Notes: a model not told the origin generated them from the sequence alone. 64,000 nt of DNA from Bacteroidales bacterium (GCA_028280405.1 JANQLW010000075.1:1-64000); one strand, 5' to 3'; shown: positions 18,271 through 26,522, counted from the first letter of the stretch. Program-made: numbers and translations.

Positions 18271-18762
18271 ATGACCAACAGACATGATATTAGATGGGAA
18301 CAACGTTTCTCCAATTACAACAAAGCTCTAAAGAAACTTTCTGAGGCTATTGAATATATTCAAAAAGACCTAAAAGAAAAGGAAGTTGATATTGAAAATG
18401 AGGAAGCAGGAGAAGTTCTCGAAGAAATTATTAAAGAAGGGCTTATTCAGAGATTTGAGTACACTTATGAAATGGCTTGGAATGTCATGAAAGACTATGC
18501 ATTCTTTCAAGGAAATTCAGAGATAAGTGGTTCTCGAGATGCTATACGATATGCTTTTTCTGTAAATTTAATATCTAACGGGGATATGTGGATGGACATG
18601 ATTACAAGCAGAATTAAAACTTCACATACTTACAATGAAGAAACAGCTAATGAAATATCCCAAAAAATTATAAATGAATACCATTCTGCATTTCTAGACT
18701 TCCAGATGATTATGGAAGATAAACGGACAGGGAGTCAACAGAATATTTTTGACAAAAATTAA
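18271..18762 (+). CDS. hepT: HepT-type HEPN toxin (HI0074 family)
   Basis: A 163-residue alpha-helical protein of the nucleotidyltransferase-substrate-binding HI0074 family. The motif R114-IKTS-H119-T-Y121 is R-x4-H-x-Y, the HEPN ribonuclease motif of HepT toxins, in which the tyrosine is the known site of AMP attachment by MntA. Long charged helices come first, and EYTYEMAWNVMKDY is a family signature. It is probably an RNase held inactive by its partner. The stop overlaps the mntA start by one base (TAATG). Confidence 0.85.
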   Translation: MTNRHDIRWEQRFSNYNKALKKLSEAIEYIQKDLKEKEVDIENEEAGEVLEEIIKEGLIQRFEYTYEMAWNVMKDYAFFQGNSEISGSRDAIRYAFSVNLISNGDMWMDMITSRIKTSHTYNEETANEISQKIINEYHSAFLDFQMIMEDKRTGSQQNIFDKN

Positions 18763-19067
18763 TGTACGGTTTAAAAGATTCTCATATTAAAAAAATTAAA
18801 TCAATATTTGCCAATTTCCATGAGATTGATATTGCTATACTTTATGGTTCCCGTGCAAAAGGGAATTATCATAACGGTTCTGATATCGACCTAACCCTAA
18901 AAGGAGACAATATAAATTTCAATACACTTCTAAAAATTGAGAAGCAGTTAGACGACTTGCTCTTGCCATATAAGATTGATTTGTCAATATTTCATAATAT
19001 TGAAAACAAAGATTTAATTGATCATATAAATAGAGTTGGAGTTAAATTTTACACAAAAAATTACTAA
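18762..19067 (+). CDS. mntA: MntA-type nucleotidyltransferase antitoxin
   Basis: A 101-residue minimal nucleotidyltransferase: G29-S30 followed by D41-x-D43 (YGSRAKGNYHNGSDIDL), and a third acidic residue near 75 (YKIDLSIF). All metal-binding positions look intact. Known MntA proteins attach AMP units to the HEPN toxin and inactivate it. It is translationally coupled to hepT. The cassette ends about 45 bp after its stop. Confidence 0.85.
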   Translation: MYGLKDSHIKKIKSIFANFHEIDIAILYGSRAKGNYHNGSDIDLTLKGDNINFNTLLKIEKQLDDLLLPYKIDLSIFHNIENKDLIDHINRVGVKFYTKNY

Positions 19068-19109
19068 AGTCAATAATTCACCCATCTTCAAATTGGAATA
19101 TATTTTAAA

Positions 19110-19238
19110 GCCCTGTGGCAACAAAACTTAAGTCACATAGCAACTTCAACCAATAACGTAACAATCACAAATAAATAAACATCCACATCGGTAGATTGGA
19201 AAGCATGGTAAAAATCCGCTACGAGCCAAACGTTAGCG
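19110..19238 (+). repeat. Probable attC-like site closing the hepT-mntA cassette
   Basis: GCCCTGTGGCAAC at 19110-19122 is nearly the reverse complement of the cassette start GTTAGCCACAAAGGC at 18110. The site would end at GTTAGCG, 19232. The interior palindrome is weak, so the assignment is less certain than for the 130-bp sites. Confidence 0.4.
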
Positions 19239-19381
19239 GTAAGCTTGAACAAACGCAACCTTGACTACGATAAATGAATCTATAGGATAAATGATTAATC
19301 ATGAAAAATTTATCTTACCTGCCTTGGGCGAATAGGAACGTACGTCTCAAAACGCACGAAAACTTAGCCGAAACGTTAGTG
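19232..19381 (+). other. ORF-less spacer unit between two GTTAG junctions
   Basis: The 150 bp between ACGTTAGCGG (19231) and ACGTTAGTGG (19374) contain no credible gene. It may be an empty cassette or a duplicated recombination site; CTTACCTGCC at 19313 partly matches the expected end of a unit starting GTTAGCGGTAAG. With the previous site it fills the gap at 19068-19397. Confidence 0.35.
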
Positions 19382-19397
19382 GGTGTAAAAAATAATT

Positions 19398-19664
19398 ATG
19401 AATAGAAAACAATTTCTACTTACAAAAAAGAAAAAGAGTTTTCCATGCTTAAATAAAGTTCAAAATATAGAAGATTATTTTTTACACCTTGGGAAAGATT
19501 CAGAATATTGTTCTGTTATAAATGAACATGGAGAATTTCATTTACTAGGCTCAATGTATGATTGGAAAAATCCCCAATTCTCAAACGAACAAATACTTGA
19601 AAATATTTCTCATAAACAAATACTTGAGGAAATATTGAAGATGAGTGATAACTATTGCGGATAA
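19398..19664 (+). CDS. Small hypothetical protein in a cassette
   Basis: An 88-residue product starting MNRKQFLLTKKKK with a basic N-terminus, then a mixed helix/strand part (INEHGEFHLLGSMYDWKNPQ) and a helical end. No family is recognised and no membrane segment is seen. It starts 23 bp after a GTTAG junction and its stop lies about 73 bp before the matching end sequence GCTCACTAAC. This position inside a cassette is the main support that it is a real gene. Confidence 0.5.
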   Translation: MNRKQFLLTKKKKSFPCLNKVQNIEDYFLHLGKDSEYCSVINEHGEFHLLGSMYDWKNPQFSNEQILENISHKQILEEILKMSDNYCG

Positions 19665-19736
19665 TTTGTCTTAATTGTAAAATTTATAATCTGTATAGGT
19701 ACATCGGAATTAAGACAAGAAAATTTAAAATTTAAT

Positions 19737-19746
19737 GCTCACTAAC
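19737..19746 (+). repeat. Broken attC-like start
   Basis: GCTCACTAAC is the reverse complement of the cassette start GTTAGTG(G) at 19375. No matching right arm follows; the sequence runs into AT-rich DNA and repeat copy C. The interruption fits insertion of the PadR-permease module here. Nothing else is recognised in the 357-bp gap at 19665-20021 except copy C and the padR operator. Confidence 0.35.
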
Positions 19747-19815
19747 AAAAAATATAGTGCATTCGGCAGATAGTGTTAATTTTAAAAGCAGTGCATCTAG
19801 TAAACTCTTTTTAAC

Positions 19816-19902
19816 CCGGTTCGGCTGAGGCTCTGGTGGCTGTTGTACAACTACAACAGCCACCAGAGTCTCAGTCGTGAATATCAATAAAGGCTGAGCC
19901 TT
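19816..19902 (+). repeat. CTGAGGCT repeat, copy C, with an inserted perfect hairpin
   Basis: The usual CGGTTCGGCTGAGGCTCTG...CAGTCGT...AAGGCTGAGCCTT copy is split by extra bases. The insertion forms a perfect 17-bp stem: CTCTGGTGGCTGTTGTA (19831-19847), loop CAAC, then its exact reverse complement (19852-19868). The copy continues into CTTGTTTAATGTACGATG, a tail shared with copy D at 23155. Confidence 0.65.
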
Positions 19903-19961
19903 GTTTAATGTACGATGTACCAAAGAACATTTCTTTTTTCTATTATTAATTATTACTTACT

Positions 19962-20009
19962 AAAATGTAGATCATATTAAAATAATATCATATATTTGTT
20001 CTACATTTT
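19962..20009 (+). promoter_or_regulatory. padR promoter with candidate PadR operator
   Basis: AAAATGTAGA (19962-19971) and TCTACATTTT (20000-20009) are perfect inverted repeats. Each holds an ATGT/ACAT half-site of the kind PadR proteins bind. The -7 box TATATTTG (19991-19998) lies between the arms, so a bound dimer would block the promoter. This suggests autoregulation. Confidence 0.5.
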
Positions 20010-20021
20010 AGAAACATAACT

Positions 20022-20363
20022 ATGAAAGAAACTAGACTTGGGGATTTTGAAGAAACAATTCTTCTTTTTGTGGGCATACTCGATAAGGATGCCTATGCTT
20101 TTAAAATTGCAGAGGAATTTAAAACCCAAACCGAACGTGCAGTCTCAATTGGGGCTGTGCATTCTACATTAAACCGACTTACTGAAAAAGGATTTTTAAA
20201 ATCCGAAATGGGCGCTTCAACGGCAGCGCGAGGTGGTCGCAGAAAACGCATTTACACGATTACTGCCTCTGGCCAAAAGGCTCTGGAGCAATCACGAGAT
20301 TTTAAAATATCACTATGGAATCAGTTTCCATTATTCTCTGCTCAGCCTGAACTTTGCACTTAA
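20022..20363 (+). CDS. PadR-family transcriptional regulator
   Basis: A 113-residue winged-helix protein: GDFEETILLFVGILDKDAYAFKIAEEF at the N-terminus, recognition region SIGAVHSTLNRLTEKGFLKSEMG, and the wing GGRRKRIYTITASGQKALEQS. PadR proteins are repressors that often control a neighbouring membrane gene. The palindrome over its promoter and the permease gene 82 bp downstream fit that arrangement. Which signal it senses is unknown. Confidence 0.85.
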   Translation: MKETRLGDFEETILLFVGILDKDAYAFKIAEEFKTQTERAVSIGAVHSTLNRLTEKGFLKSEMGASTAARGGRRKRIYTITASGQKALEQSRDFKISLWNQFPLFSAQPELCT

Positions 20364-20413
20364 TAAAAATATGAGTGCAGAAATAGAATTCCAAAGCCTT
20401 TAAAAGAAAAATC

Positions 20414-20449
20414 ATGAAAAACAGCTTTTTCACACTGTGCAAACTATGA
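20414..20449 (+). other. Possible 11-codon leader ORF coupled to the permease start
   Basis: ATG at 20414 opens MKNSFFTLCKL and stops with TGA at 20447-20449, overlapping the permease ATG at 20446 as ATGA. It may couple translation, or be chance. Confidence 0.25.
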
Positions 20450-23040
20450 AAAAAAGTAAAAACACTCCTCCAAAACTTGCTCAAAAGTTACTTATCTGGT
20501 TTTTAAAAGATGAACTGGCAGAAGAGGTATTGGGTGATTTGGATGAAAAGTTCGACTTAACAATAGGAAAATATTCAAGTCAAAAAGCAAAACGTAACTA
20601 CTGGTATCAAGTTATTAACTACATGCGCCCTTTTGCCTTCAAATTTTTAAATTTTAAAAGATCAAATACAATGCTCAGGCACAATGTTCTTATCAGTTAT
20701 CGGAGTTTTCTCCGATTTAAAGGAAACTTTTTTATCAACCTTATTGGATTGGCAAGTGGCCTAGCTTGCACCCTACTTATCTTTTTATGGGTAAGTGACG
20801 AATGGTCGGTTGATAAATTCCATGAAAAAAGCGACCGCATTTATCAAGTACTGGAAAATAGCCTCAACAACGGAGAAAGTATAACTTCACCAAACATGCC
20901 AGGCTTACTAGCACAATCTTTAAGGGCTGAATTTCCAGAGATTGAAGACGCTACTTTGGTCATCCCTCCAGGGTTTTATGGCATTAAAGCCTTCATTTCT
21001 GCAGATGAACAATTCATTGAAGCACAAGAACAGTATGTTGAACCCAACTTTTTAAAAATATTTTCATTTCCACTTCAACAAGGAAATACTGAAACTGCCC
21101 TGAACGACATTTCATCCATTTTGATTTCTGAAAGTATGGCGCTTAAGCTTTTCAACACCACTAAAGATGTGCTGGGTAAAGTCGTTAAATGGAAACAAAA
21201 AGGCAAGGATGGGAATTACATTATAACAGGAGTATTTCAAAATTTACCAACAGCATCTTCTCAACAATTTGATGTGCTATTAAATTATGAGCTATTTCAA
21301 AAAGCCCATCCGAATGTTGACAGATGGGGCAATGGCAATCCATACGCCTATTTTACAATAAAGGAAAACATTGATGTTGCAGCACTGAACTTAAAAATTA
21401 GTGATTTAAAAAAACGACATGATGAGCATGCGCAATCAACTTTCTTTATTCAGAAACTAAGCGACAGATATTTGTACGGTGTTTATAACAATGGAAAAGT
21501 TGTTGGAGGAAGAATTGAATATGTAAGACTTTTCGCAATCATTGCAATAGTTATTCTTACCATTGCCTGTATAAATTTCATGAATCTGGCAACTGCTAAA
21601 GCAAGTACCAGACTGAAAGAAATTGGTGTAAAGAGGGCTTTGGGAGCAGGACGAAAAACGCTTGTCTATCAATATTTAACTGAGTCCTTTTTAATTACAA
21701 TACTAGGAGTTATATCTTCTATTTTTATAGCCTGGCTAATTTTACCACAGTTTAATCAAATTACCGGCAAATCACTTAGCATCGATTTTTCGTTTGAGCT
21801 GATACTTGCTTTGGGAGCGATTGTTGTCATTACCAGTCTTTTGGCTGGGAGTTATCCTGCTTTCTACCTTTCTCGAGTCAACACATCAGAAGCACTCAAA
21901 GGTAAACTTTTACAAGGATTCAAAGATTTGTGGGCAAGAAAAGGGCTGGTTACAATTCAATTCATTGTTTCCATTGTGTTGATATTTTGCGTTTTATTGA
22001 TTTCAAAACAAATCGAATACATTCAAACAAGCAATCTTGGTTATTCAAGGCATAACGTCGTCTATTTCAATAATAATGGCTTAAAGAAGGAAAGTTATGA
22101 ATCTTTTCTCTATCAAATTAAAATGATTCCCGGGATAGAAAATGCCAGCACAACAAGGCACGATTTAACAGGAGGAAATGGGCATACAACTAGGCTGTCG
22201 TGGCCAGGGCAAACAGCTGGGCAAAGCCTTAATTTTGTCAACCTGGAAATGGGTGAAGGGTTCATCGAAACAGTAGGTATTAAGTTATTGGAAGGCAGAA
22301 CTTTTAACAAAAAACTGGGAAATATCAGAGATGAGATTATATTCAACGAAACAGCAATAAAATTAATGGGGCTGGAAAACCCAATTGGTAAGTCAGTCGT
22401 TTTGTGGGGAAAAAAAAGAAGAATTATTGGCGTGGTGAAAGATTTCAAGGCCCAATCATTTTATGAACCGATGGAGCCGACTTTTATTCAGGCCTACCCA
22501 ATGGTGACTAAAACGATGGTTAAAATCCGCGATGGGAATGAGCAAGAAACCTTAGCTCAATTGCAATCGGTATATGAAGAATTCAATCCGGGTTTTCCAT
22601 TTGAATATAAATTTATGGAAGAGGATTATCAAGTTTGGTATCAGGCCGAGCAGCGCGTAGCTTCCTTATCAAAATTATTTACCGTGGTAGCCATAATTAT
22701 TACCATTCTTGGTTTATTTGGATTAACAGCCTTCACAACACAAAGAAGATCGAAAGAAATTGGAATTAGAAAAGCCCTTGGCTGCAGCAGTTTAAAAATA
22801 GTAATGCTCCTCACCTCTGAGTATTCCAAAATCGTTTTTCTGGCACTAATCGTTGCTTTACCTATCGGTTACTTTATAAGTAATCAGTGGCTCGGAAGAT
22901 TTGCAGCAGGCATTGAATTAGATACGTCGTATTTCGTTATCACGGCTTTAATTACTTTTGCACTTACCTGGCTTACATCAGGTTACTTGACTATTAAAGC
23001 AGCTATTTGCAATCCGGTTCAGTCTCTAAAGACGGAATAA
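20446..23040 (+). CDS. FtsX/MacB-family ABC permease with N-terminal permease prefix domain
   Basis: About 864 residues from the ATG at 20446 (a GTG three codons earlier, at 20437, is possible). Residues about 5-80 are a soluble prefix (PKLAQKLLIWFLKDELAEEV) seen in Bacteroidota permeases encoded beside PadR genes. Then come TM1 (LIGLASGLACTLLIFLWVSD), a periplasmic MacB-like domain, three helices, a second TM plus periplasmic domain, and three final helices. KEIGVKRALGAGRK and KEIGIRKALGCSS are the paired FtsX signatures. No ATPase gene is adjacent. It probably exports a peptide or drug, or transmits envelope stress. The module lies between two related repeats, suggesting gain as a unit. Confidence 0.85.
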   Translation: MKKSKNTPPKLAQKLLIWFLKDELAEEVLGDLDEKFDLTIGKYSSQKAKRNYWYQVINYMRPFAFKFLNFKRSNTMLRHNVLISYRSFLRFKGNFFINLIGLASGLACTLLIFLWVSDEWSVDKFHEKSDRIYQVLENSLNNGESITSPNMPGLLAQSLRAEFPEIEDATLVIPPGFYGIKAFISADEQFIEAQEQYVEPNFLKIFSFPLQQGNTETALNDISSILISESMALKLFNTTKDVLGKVVKWKQKGKDGNYIITGVFQNLPTASSQQFDVLLNYELFQKAHPNVDRWGNGNPYAYFTIKENIDVAALNLKISDLKKRHDEHAQSTFFIQKLSDRYLYGVYNNGKVVGGRIEYVRLFAIIAIVILTIACINFMNLATAKASTRLKEIGVKRALGAGRKTLVYQYLTESFLITILGVISSIFIAWLILPQFNQITGKSLSIDFSFELILALGAIVVITSLLAGSYPAFYLSRVNTSEALKGKLLQGFKDLWARKGLVTIQFIVSIVLIFCVLLISKQIEYIQTSNLGYSRHNVVYFNNNGLKKESYESFLYQIKMIPGIENASTTRHDLTGGNGHTTRLSWPGQTAGQSLNFVNLEMGEGFIETVGIKLLEGRTFNKKLGNIRDEIIFNETAIKLMGLENPIGKSVVLWGKKRRIIGVVKDFKAQSFYEPMEPTFIQAYPMVTKTMVKIRDGNEQETLAQLQSVYEEFNPGFPFEYKFMEEDYQVWYQAEQRVASLSKLFTVVAIIITILGLFGLTAFTTQRRSKEIGIRKALGCSSLKIVMLLTSEYSKIVFLALIVALPIGYFISNQWLGRFAAGIELDTSYFVITALITFALTWLTSGYLTIKAAICNPVQSLKTE

Positions 23041-23154
23041 TCTACCATTAGGTATTCGTGAACTTCATAAATTCGGTTTTTGATCTTTTGATACTTTTGC
23101 GTCCCTACCTGCCAGACGGGCAGTAAGACAAAAGAACACGGGTTAAACAATATT

Positions 23155-23213
23155 CCCGGTTCGGATGAGGCTTGTTTAATGTACAATTTATGATTTATGA
23201 TGTACGATGTGCC
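23155..23213 (+). repeat. CTGAGGCT repeat, copy D (internally deleted)
   Basis: CCCGGTTCGGATGAGG joins directly to CTTGTTTAATGTAC and later TGATGTACGATGT, matching both ends of copy C at 19816. Copies C and D thus flank the PadR-permease module as direct repeats. A small hairpin (CTGCC-AGAC-GGGCAG, about 23109-23123) lies just upstream. Confidence 0.5.
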
Positions 23214-23254
23214 ATTTATTAAATGTTACTACCCCCATAACTCATAACTCCCCA

Positions 23255-23505
23255 AAGATTTTATTTAAGATTAAGGATTAACGAATATAAATTTAAGATC
23301 TTTTTCACCTTTCAGACCCGCTTTCTTTTCTCATTTTTTCTCCCTATCTTTAATCGTACATTACGCCAAAGCTTTGCTAAAGAAATCATATTAAAACTCC
23401 CCCGTGCTGAAATACTGGAAAAAGGTTTTTGGTGAAGAATTAATTATTGAACATATACAACCTATATTGAAATATAGGTGTTATGCCGAATATATAAACA
23501 GTTAG
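23255..23505 (+). repeat. Long dispersed repeat ending at a cassette junction (copy 2)
   Basis: It begins GATTTTATTTAAGATTAAGG and ends GAATATATAAACAGTTAG, closely matching copy 1 (16992-17228), including the internal ACGCCAAAGCTTTGCTAAAG. It ends at the junction that opens the next cassette. With copy D it fills the 528-bp gap at 23041-23568; no gene is seen. Confidence 0.6.
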
Positions 23506-23568
23506 CAGTAAGGTTAAAACACATCTGCAAAAACTATAATCTAAATTGATTAATGAATAATATCAACA

Positions 23569-25056
23569 ATGGGAAAAAACACGAATAATAGAAAAATTCA
23601 ATATTCTTATATCTATCTGTTAATAGGATTTATTTCTCTTTTCTTTTTCAATGGAAAATGGATTTTGCCGATAGCAGCTTTTATAGCACCTGTATTTCTA
23701 ATTCGATTTTTGCGATTTCGAAAACCTTTAAAAGGATTTTTAATAATTGTTTTTGTTGGTTGGGTGTCAAACATTTTCGTCTGGAAAGGGATGATGCCGA
23801 TGTCAGGCTTTTTCTATTACTTCGTTGCTTTTATGATGAGCATATTTACTTCGCTTACATTTTTAATTGACCGAATTTATACTCAAAAACTCAAAGGAAT
23901 TGTTTCTACTTTAATATTCCCCGCTGCTTATGTAGTAATGGATTATATTACAATATTGACTAATCCTTCAGGTTCATATGGTACTTTAGTTCACACACAA
24001 TCGGCGTTGCCTTTATTGCAGCTTGTCTCGATTACTGGTATTTGGGGAGTAACATTTCTAATTACGTGGACCGCATCAATTATAAATTGGCTTTGGGACA
24101 ATTATTTTGAGAAAAGTAAGATTTATTTAGCGTTTTGGGTATTTGGCATTCCTTTTCTTTTAATAATTATATGGGGACAGTTCCGATTATCACAACCCAT
24201 TGATTCGACAACAGTAAGAATTGCTTCAATAAATAGCACTAAAGCAGAGCATCATCATCGTATAACAACAAATTTTGACTCTTTGGTTGAAAAGGCAAAC
24301 CAAGGATTTTTAAGAAATTGTGAAATAGCGGCTTCATCAGGTGCTAAAATAATATTTGGACGAGAAACTATTATCAGTTTGCCCAATGATAAAGAAATTA
24401 ACTTTATAGAAAAAGCTAAAAAAATAGCAATACGCGATAGTATTTACATTGGAATTCCTATCAATGTAATACCTGAAAAAAACTCTAATGAAAATCCCGA
24501 AAACAAAATAACTTGGATTTCTCCAAGAGGAGACATACTATTTACATATCATAAGGCAAAGCCGACTTATCCGGGTGAATGTGACTATGGAGATGGAATT
24601 ATAAGATATTTTGATTCTCCATATGGAAGAATTGGTTCAGTCATTTGCTTCGATATGGATTTTCCTTCCTTGATTAATCAAACTGGCAAAATGAATATTG
24701 ACATTATGTTAGTGCCAGGTAGCGACTGGAAAGAAATTTCGCCATATCATAGCTATGTAGCATCTGCAAGGGGCATTGAAAATGGTTTTAACATGGTTAG
24801 GTCAACATTCAAAGGATTTTCTGCCTCCTTTGATTATAAAGGCCAACTTTTATCGTCCAATGACTTTTTTAAGACCGATGAAGTAATTTTATATTCAGAT
24901 GTGCCAGTAAAAGGACAAAAAACGATTTATTCATTTTTAGGAGATTATTTTGCATGGCTCTGTATTATATTTTTTCTCTCAATGAGTGTTGTTTACGTTA
25001 AAAATAAATGGATTAGTAAAAGTAGCAATGAAAACCCAGCTGCTAACAATGTATAA
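23569..25056 (+). CDS. Apolipoprotein N-acyltransferase-like membrane nitrilase
   Basis: A 495-residue protein. Residues 12-205 form about six transmembrane helices, 215-440 a carbon-nitrogen hydrolase domain, and 460-480 a final helix: the full Lnt architecture. The catalytic triad is intact: E266 in FGRETI, K329 in YHKAKP and C360 in SVICFDMDFP. Lnt transfers an acyl chain from phospholipid to the N-terminus of lipoproteins. A house-keeping lnt is expected elsewhere, so this cassette copy may be a specialised or alternative acyltransferase. Low similarity to typical Lnt makes the substrate uncertain. The last codons overlap the attC-like site. Confidence 0.72.
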   Translation: MGKNTNNRKIQYSYIYLLIGFISLFFFNGKWILPIAAFIAPVFLIRFLRFRKPLKGFLIIVFVGWVSNIFVWKGMMPMSGFFYYFVAFMMSIFTSLTFLIDRIYTQKLKGIVSTLIFPAAYVVMDYITILTNPSGSYGTLVHTQSALPLLQLVSITGIWGVTFLITWTASIINWLWDNYFEKSKIYLAFWVFGIPFLLIIIWGQFRLSQPIDSTTVRIASINSTKAEHHHRITTNFDSLVEKANQGFLRNCEIAASSGAKIIFGRETIISLPNDKEINFIEKAKKIAIRDSIYIGIPINVIPEKNSNENPENKITWISPRGDILFTYHKAKPTYPGECDYGDGIIRYFDSPYGRIGSVICFDMDFPSLINQTGKMNIDIMLVPGSDWKEISPYHSYVASARGIENGFNMVRSTFKGFSASFDYKGQLLSSNDFFKTDEVILYSDVPVKGQKTIYSFLGDYFAWLCIIFFLSMSVVYVKNKWISKSSNENPAANNV

Positions 25057-25170
25057 AAATAATAGCCGGAGCAGTAGTAAATTCAAAGGTTTTAGCCCGT
25101 TTCAACTTTCGTGTAATTTGACAAGAAAGTATTACGCAGTCGGCTACTATTCTTATACTCACCGTTACAG
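25041..25170 (+). repeat. attC-like site, 130 bp, closing the Lnt-like cassette
   Basis: It starts TGCTAACAATGTATA and ends TATACTCACCGTTACAG. The outer arms pair: TAACAATG-TATAAAAATAATAGCCGG against the reverse complement TAACGGTGAGTATAAGAATAGTAGCCGA, with small bulges. It shares TAACAATGTATA, AGTAGTAAATTCAA, TAGCCCG and TACTCACCGTT with the site at 44247-44376, and has the same length. Confidence 0.65.
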
Positions 25171-25201
25171 GCAAGCGAATGAAACTGCAAAATAAAAAGG
25201 A

Positions 25202-26512
25202 TTGGAAGAAAAGATAAGAAATAGAGTTTTTGAGTTTTTCATTGAATCAAATGATTTCAATGGAATTCCATTGCGGAATATTTCGGAAGAATTTAAAATC
25301 GATTATAAGGAATCTATTGATATTATTAAAAAGCTGGTAATTGACAATTCTATTTCTATTCAATCCAGTACAAATCCACATATAATTGGATTTCATCACT
25401 ATCCGATTGAAAGCCAACTAAAAATACTTGAAGATGCCAAAGACATAACTGTGAAAGTGGAAAAGTTTGGTGAAATTACTTTCTCTAATGAAAATACTGA
25501 ATTTCCAATTTGTCTTTATCCATCTCAGGACTATTTAAAATCACATAGGGATACAAGTTCTTATGGCGCTGCTGTTTACACAAAACTTTTAGCATTAGCT
25601 CACCCTCACTTGTCTCCAAGATTTTTTGAAATTGAGGTACTTGAAAAATATGCTAATGACCCAAGATTTGATTTTCAATTTGAGGACTACTCTGGCAGAA
25701 TATCTTGCAAATATGATGATAATGATAATCCAATCGTAAGGGAAGAAGACCAAATTTTTCTTAAATCATTTGGATTGGGATTTGATTCCAATGACAATAG
25801 ACTTGCAGTTGTATATCTAAGATACTTGAAAGATTTAACGCCTGAGCATCAAGTGTTATGGAAAAGTAAAGAGGTGGTTGGAAATTGCAAAATACTTCAA
25901 GAATATCATGAAAATACTATAAATGGTAATTGGACATTTTCACATTCAATTTTTAGTGGATTTCTTGGTGAATTAAAATGCCTGAATGATATATCAAAAC
26001 TAATATTTGACAAAGCCATATTTAAACGTGATTTTGACGGAGTAAATAGACCGAAAGAATTTACATTCTTCTTCACGCCTACACTTAAAAATTACTATGA
26101 GTTTGTAGGTCTACTAGATAAAATGATTTCCGAAAACATTGACAAGAAATTCTTTAAAGGTAAAGTTGAACTATTTGACTTTGTAGAAATCAAAGAAGGT
26201 GTAGTTGAAAGAAAACAAAAAGGAACAATCAGACTTTTTGAAGAATGGTTAATGTCGATTTACAAAGTTGATAACCCAAAGTTATTAAAGGATGTTTTTA
26301 AGCCATTTAAAAAAGCTAGAGATGAAAAGAATCCTGCGCATAAAATCAGTGAAAATGAGTATGATAATAAGTATATTGAATTGCAAAAGAACTTGATTAA
26401 TGATTGCTATAATTCAATGAGAATATTGAGAGATATTTTTAAACAACATAGAAAAGCTCATGGATTTGAGATACCTGATTGGTTAGAAAAAGGAGCAATT
26501 AAAACATTTTAA
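25202..26512 (+). CDS. Hypothetical protein with HEPN-like motif, possible defence effector
   Basis: A 436-residue soluble protein, starting at a TTG (MEEKIRNRVFEFF); no in-frame ATG fits. Residues 1-70 look like a winged helix (LRNISEEFKIDYKESIDIIKK). The middle is not recognised. Near the C-terminus, R373 and H380 in ARDEKNPAHK form R-x6-H, resembling the Rx4-6H motif of HEPN ribonucleases, followed by a long helix. Its place as the sole gene of a cassette next to toxin-antitoxin cassettes suggests a defence or RNA-cleaving role, but that is inference. It ends 4 bp before the cassette-end sequence GCCAGCCTGTAAC. Confidence 0.6.
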   Translation: MEEKIRNRVFEFFIESNDFNGIPLRNISEEFKIDYKESIDIIKKLVIDNSISIQSSTNPHIIGFHHYPIESQLKILEDAKDITVKVEKFGEITFSNENTEFPICLYPSQDYLKSHRDTSSYGAAVYTKLLALAHPHLSPRFFEIEVLEKYANDPRFDFQFEDYSGRISCKYDDNDNPIVREEDQIFLKSFGLGFDSNDNRLAVVYLRYLKDLTPEHQVLWKSKEVVGNCKILQEYHENTINGNWTFSHSIFSGFLGELKCLNDISKLIFDKAIFKRDFDGVNRPKEFTFFFTPTLKNYYEFVGLLDKMISENIDKKFFKGKVELFDFVEIKEGVVERKQKGTIRLFEEWLMSIYKVDNPKLLKDVFKPFKKARDEKNPAHKISENEYDNKYIELQKNLINDCYNSMRILRDIFKQHRKAHGFEIPDWLEKGAIKTF

Positions 26513-26522
26513 AAACGCCAGC

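Noticed and set aside
19732..19923. Minus-strand 63-codon frame
   Set aside because: It is formed by repeat copy C and its inserted hairpin; no protein features are seen.
24986..25195. 69-codon frame after the Lnt-like gene
   Set aside because: It overlaps the end of the Lnt-like gene and the palindromic site, so it is an artefact of the hairpin sequence.
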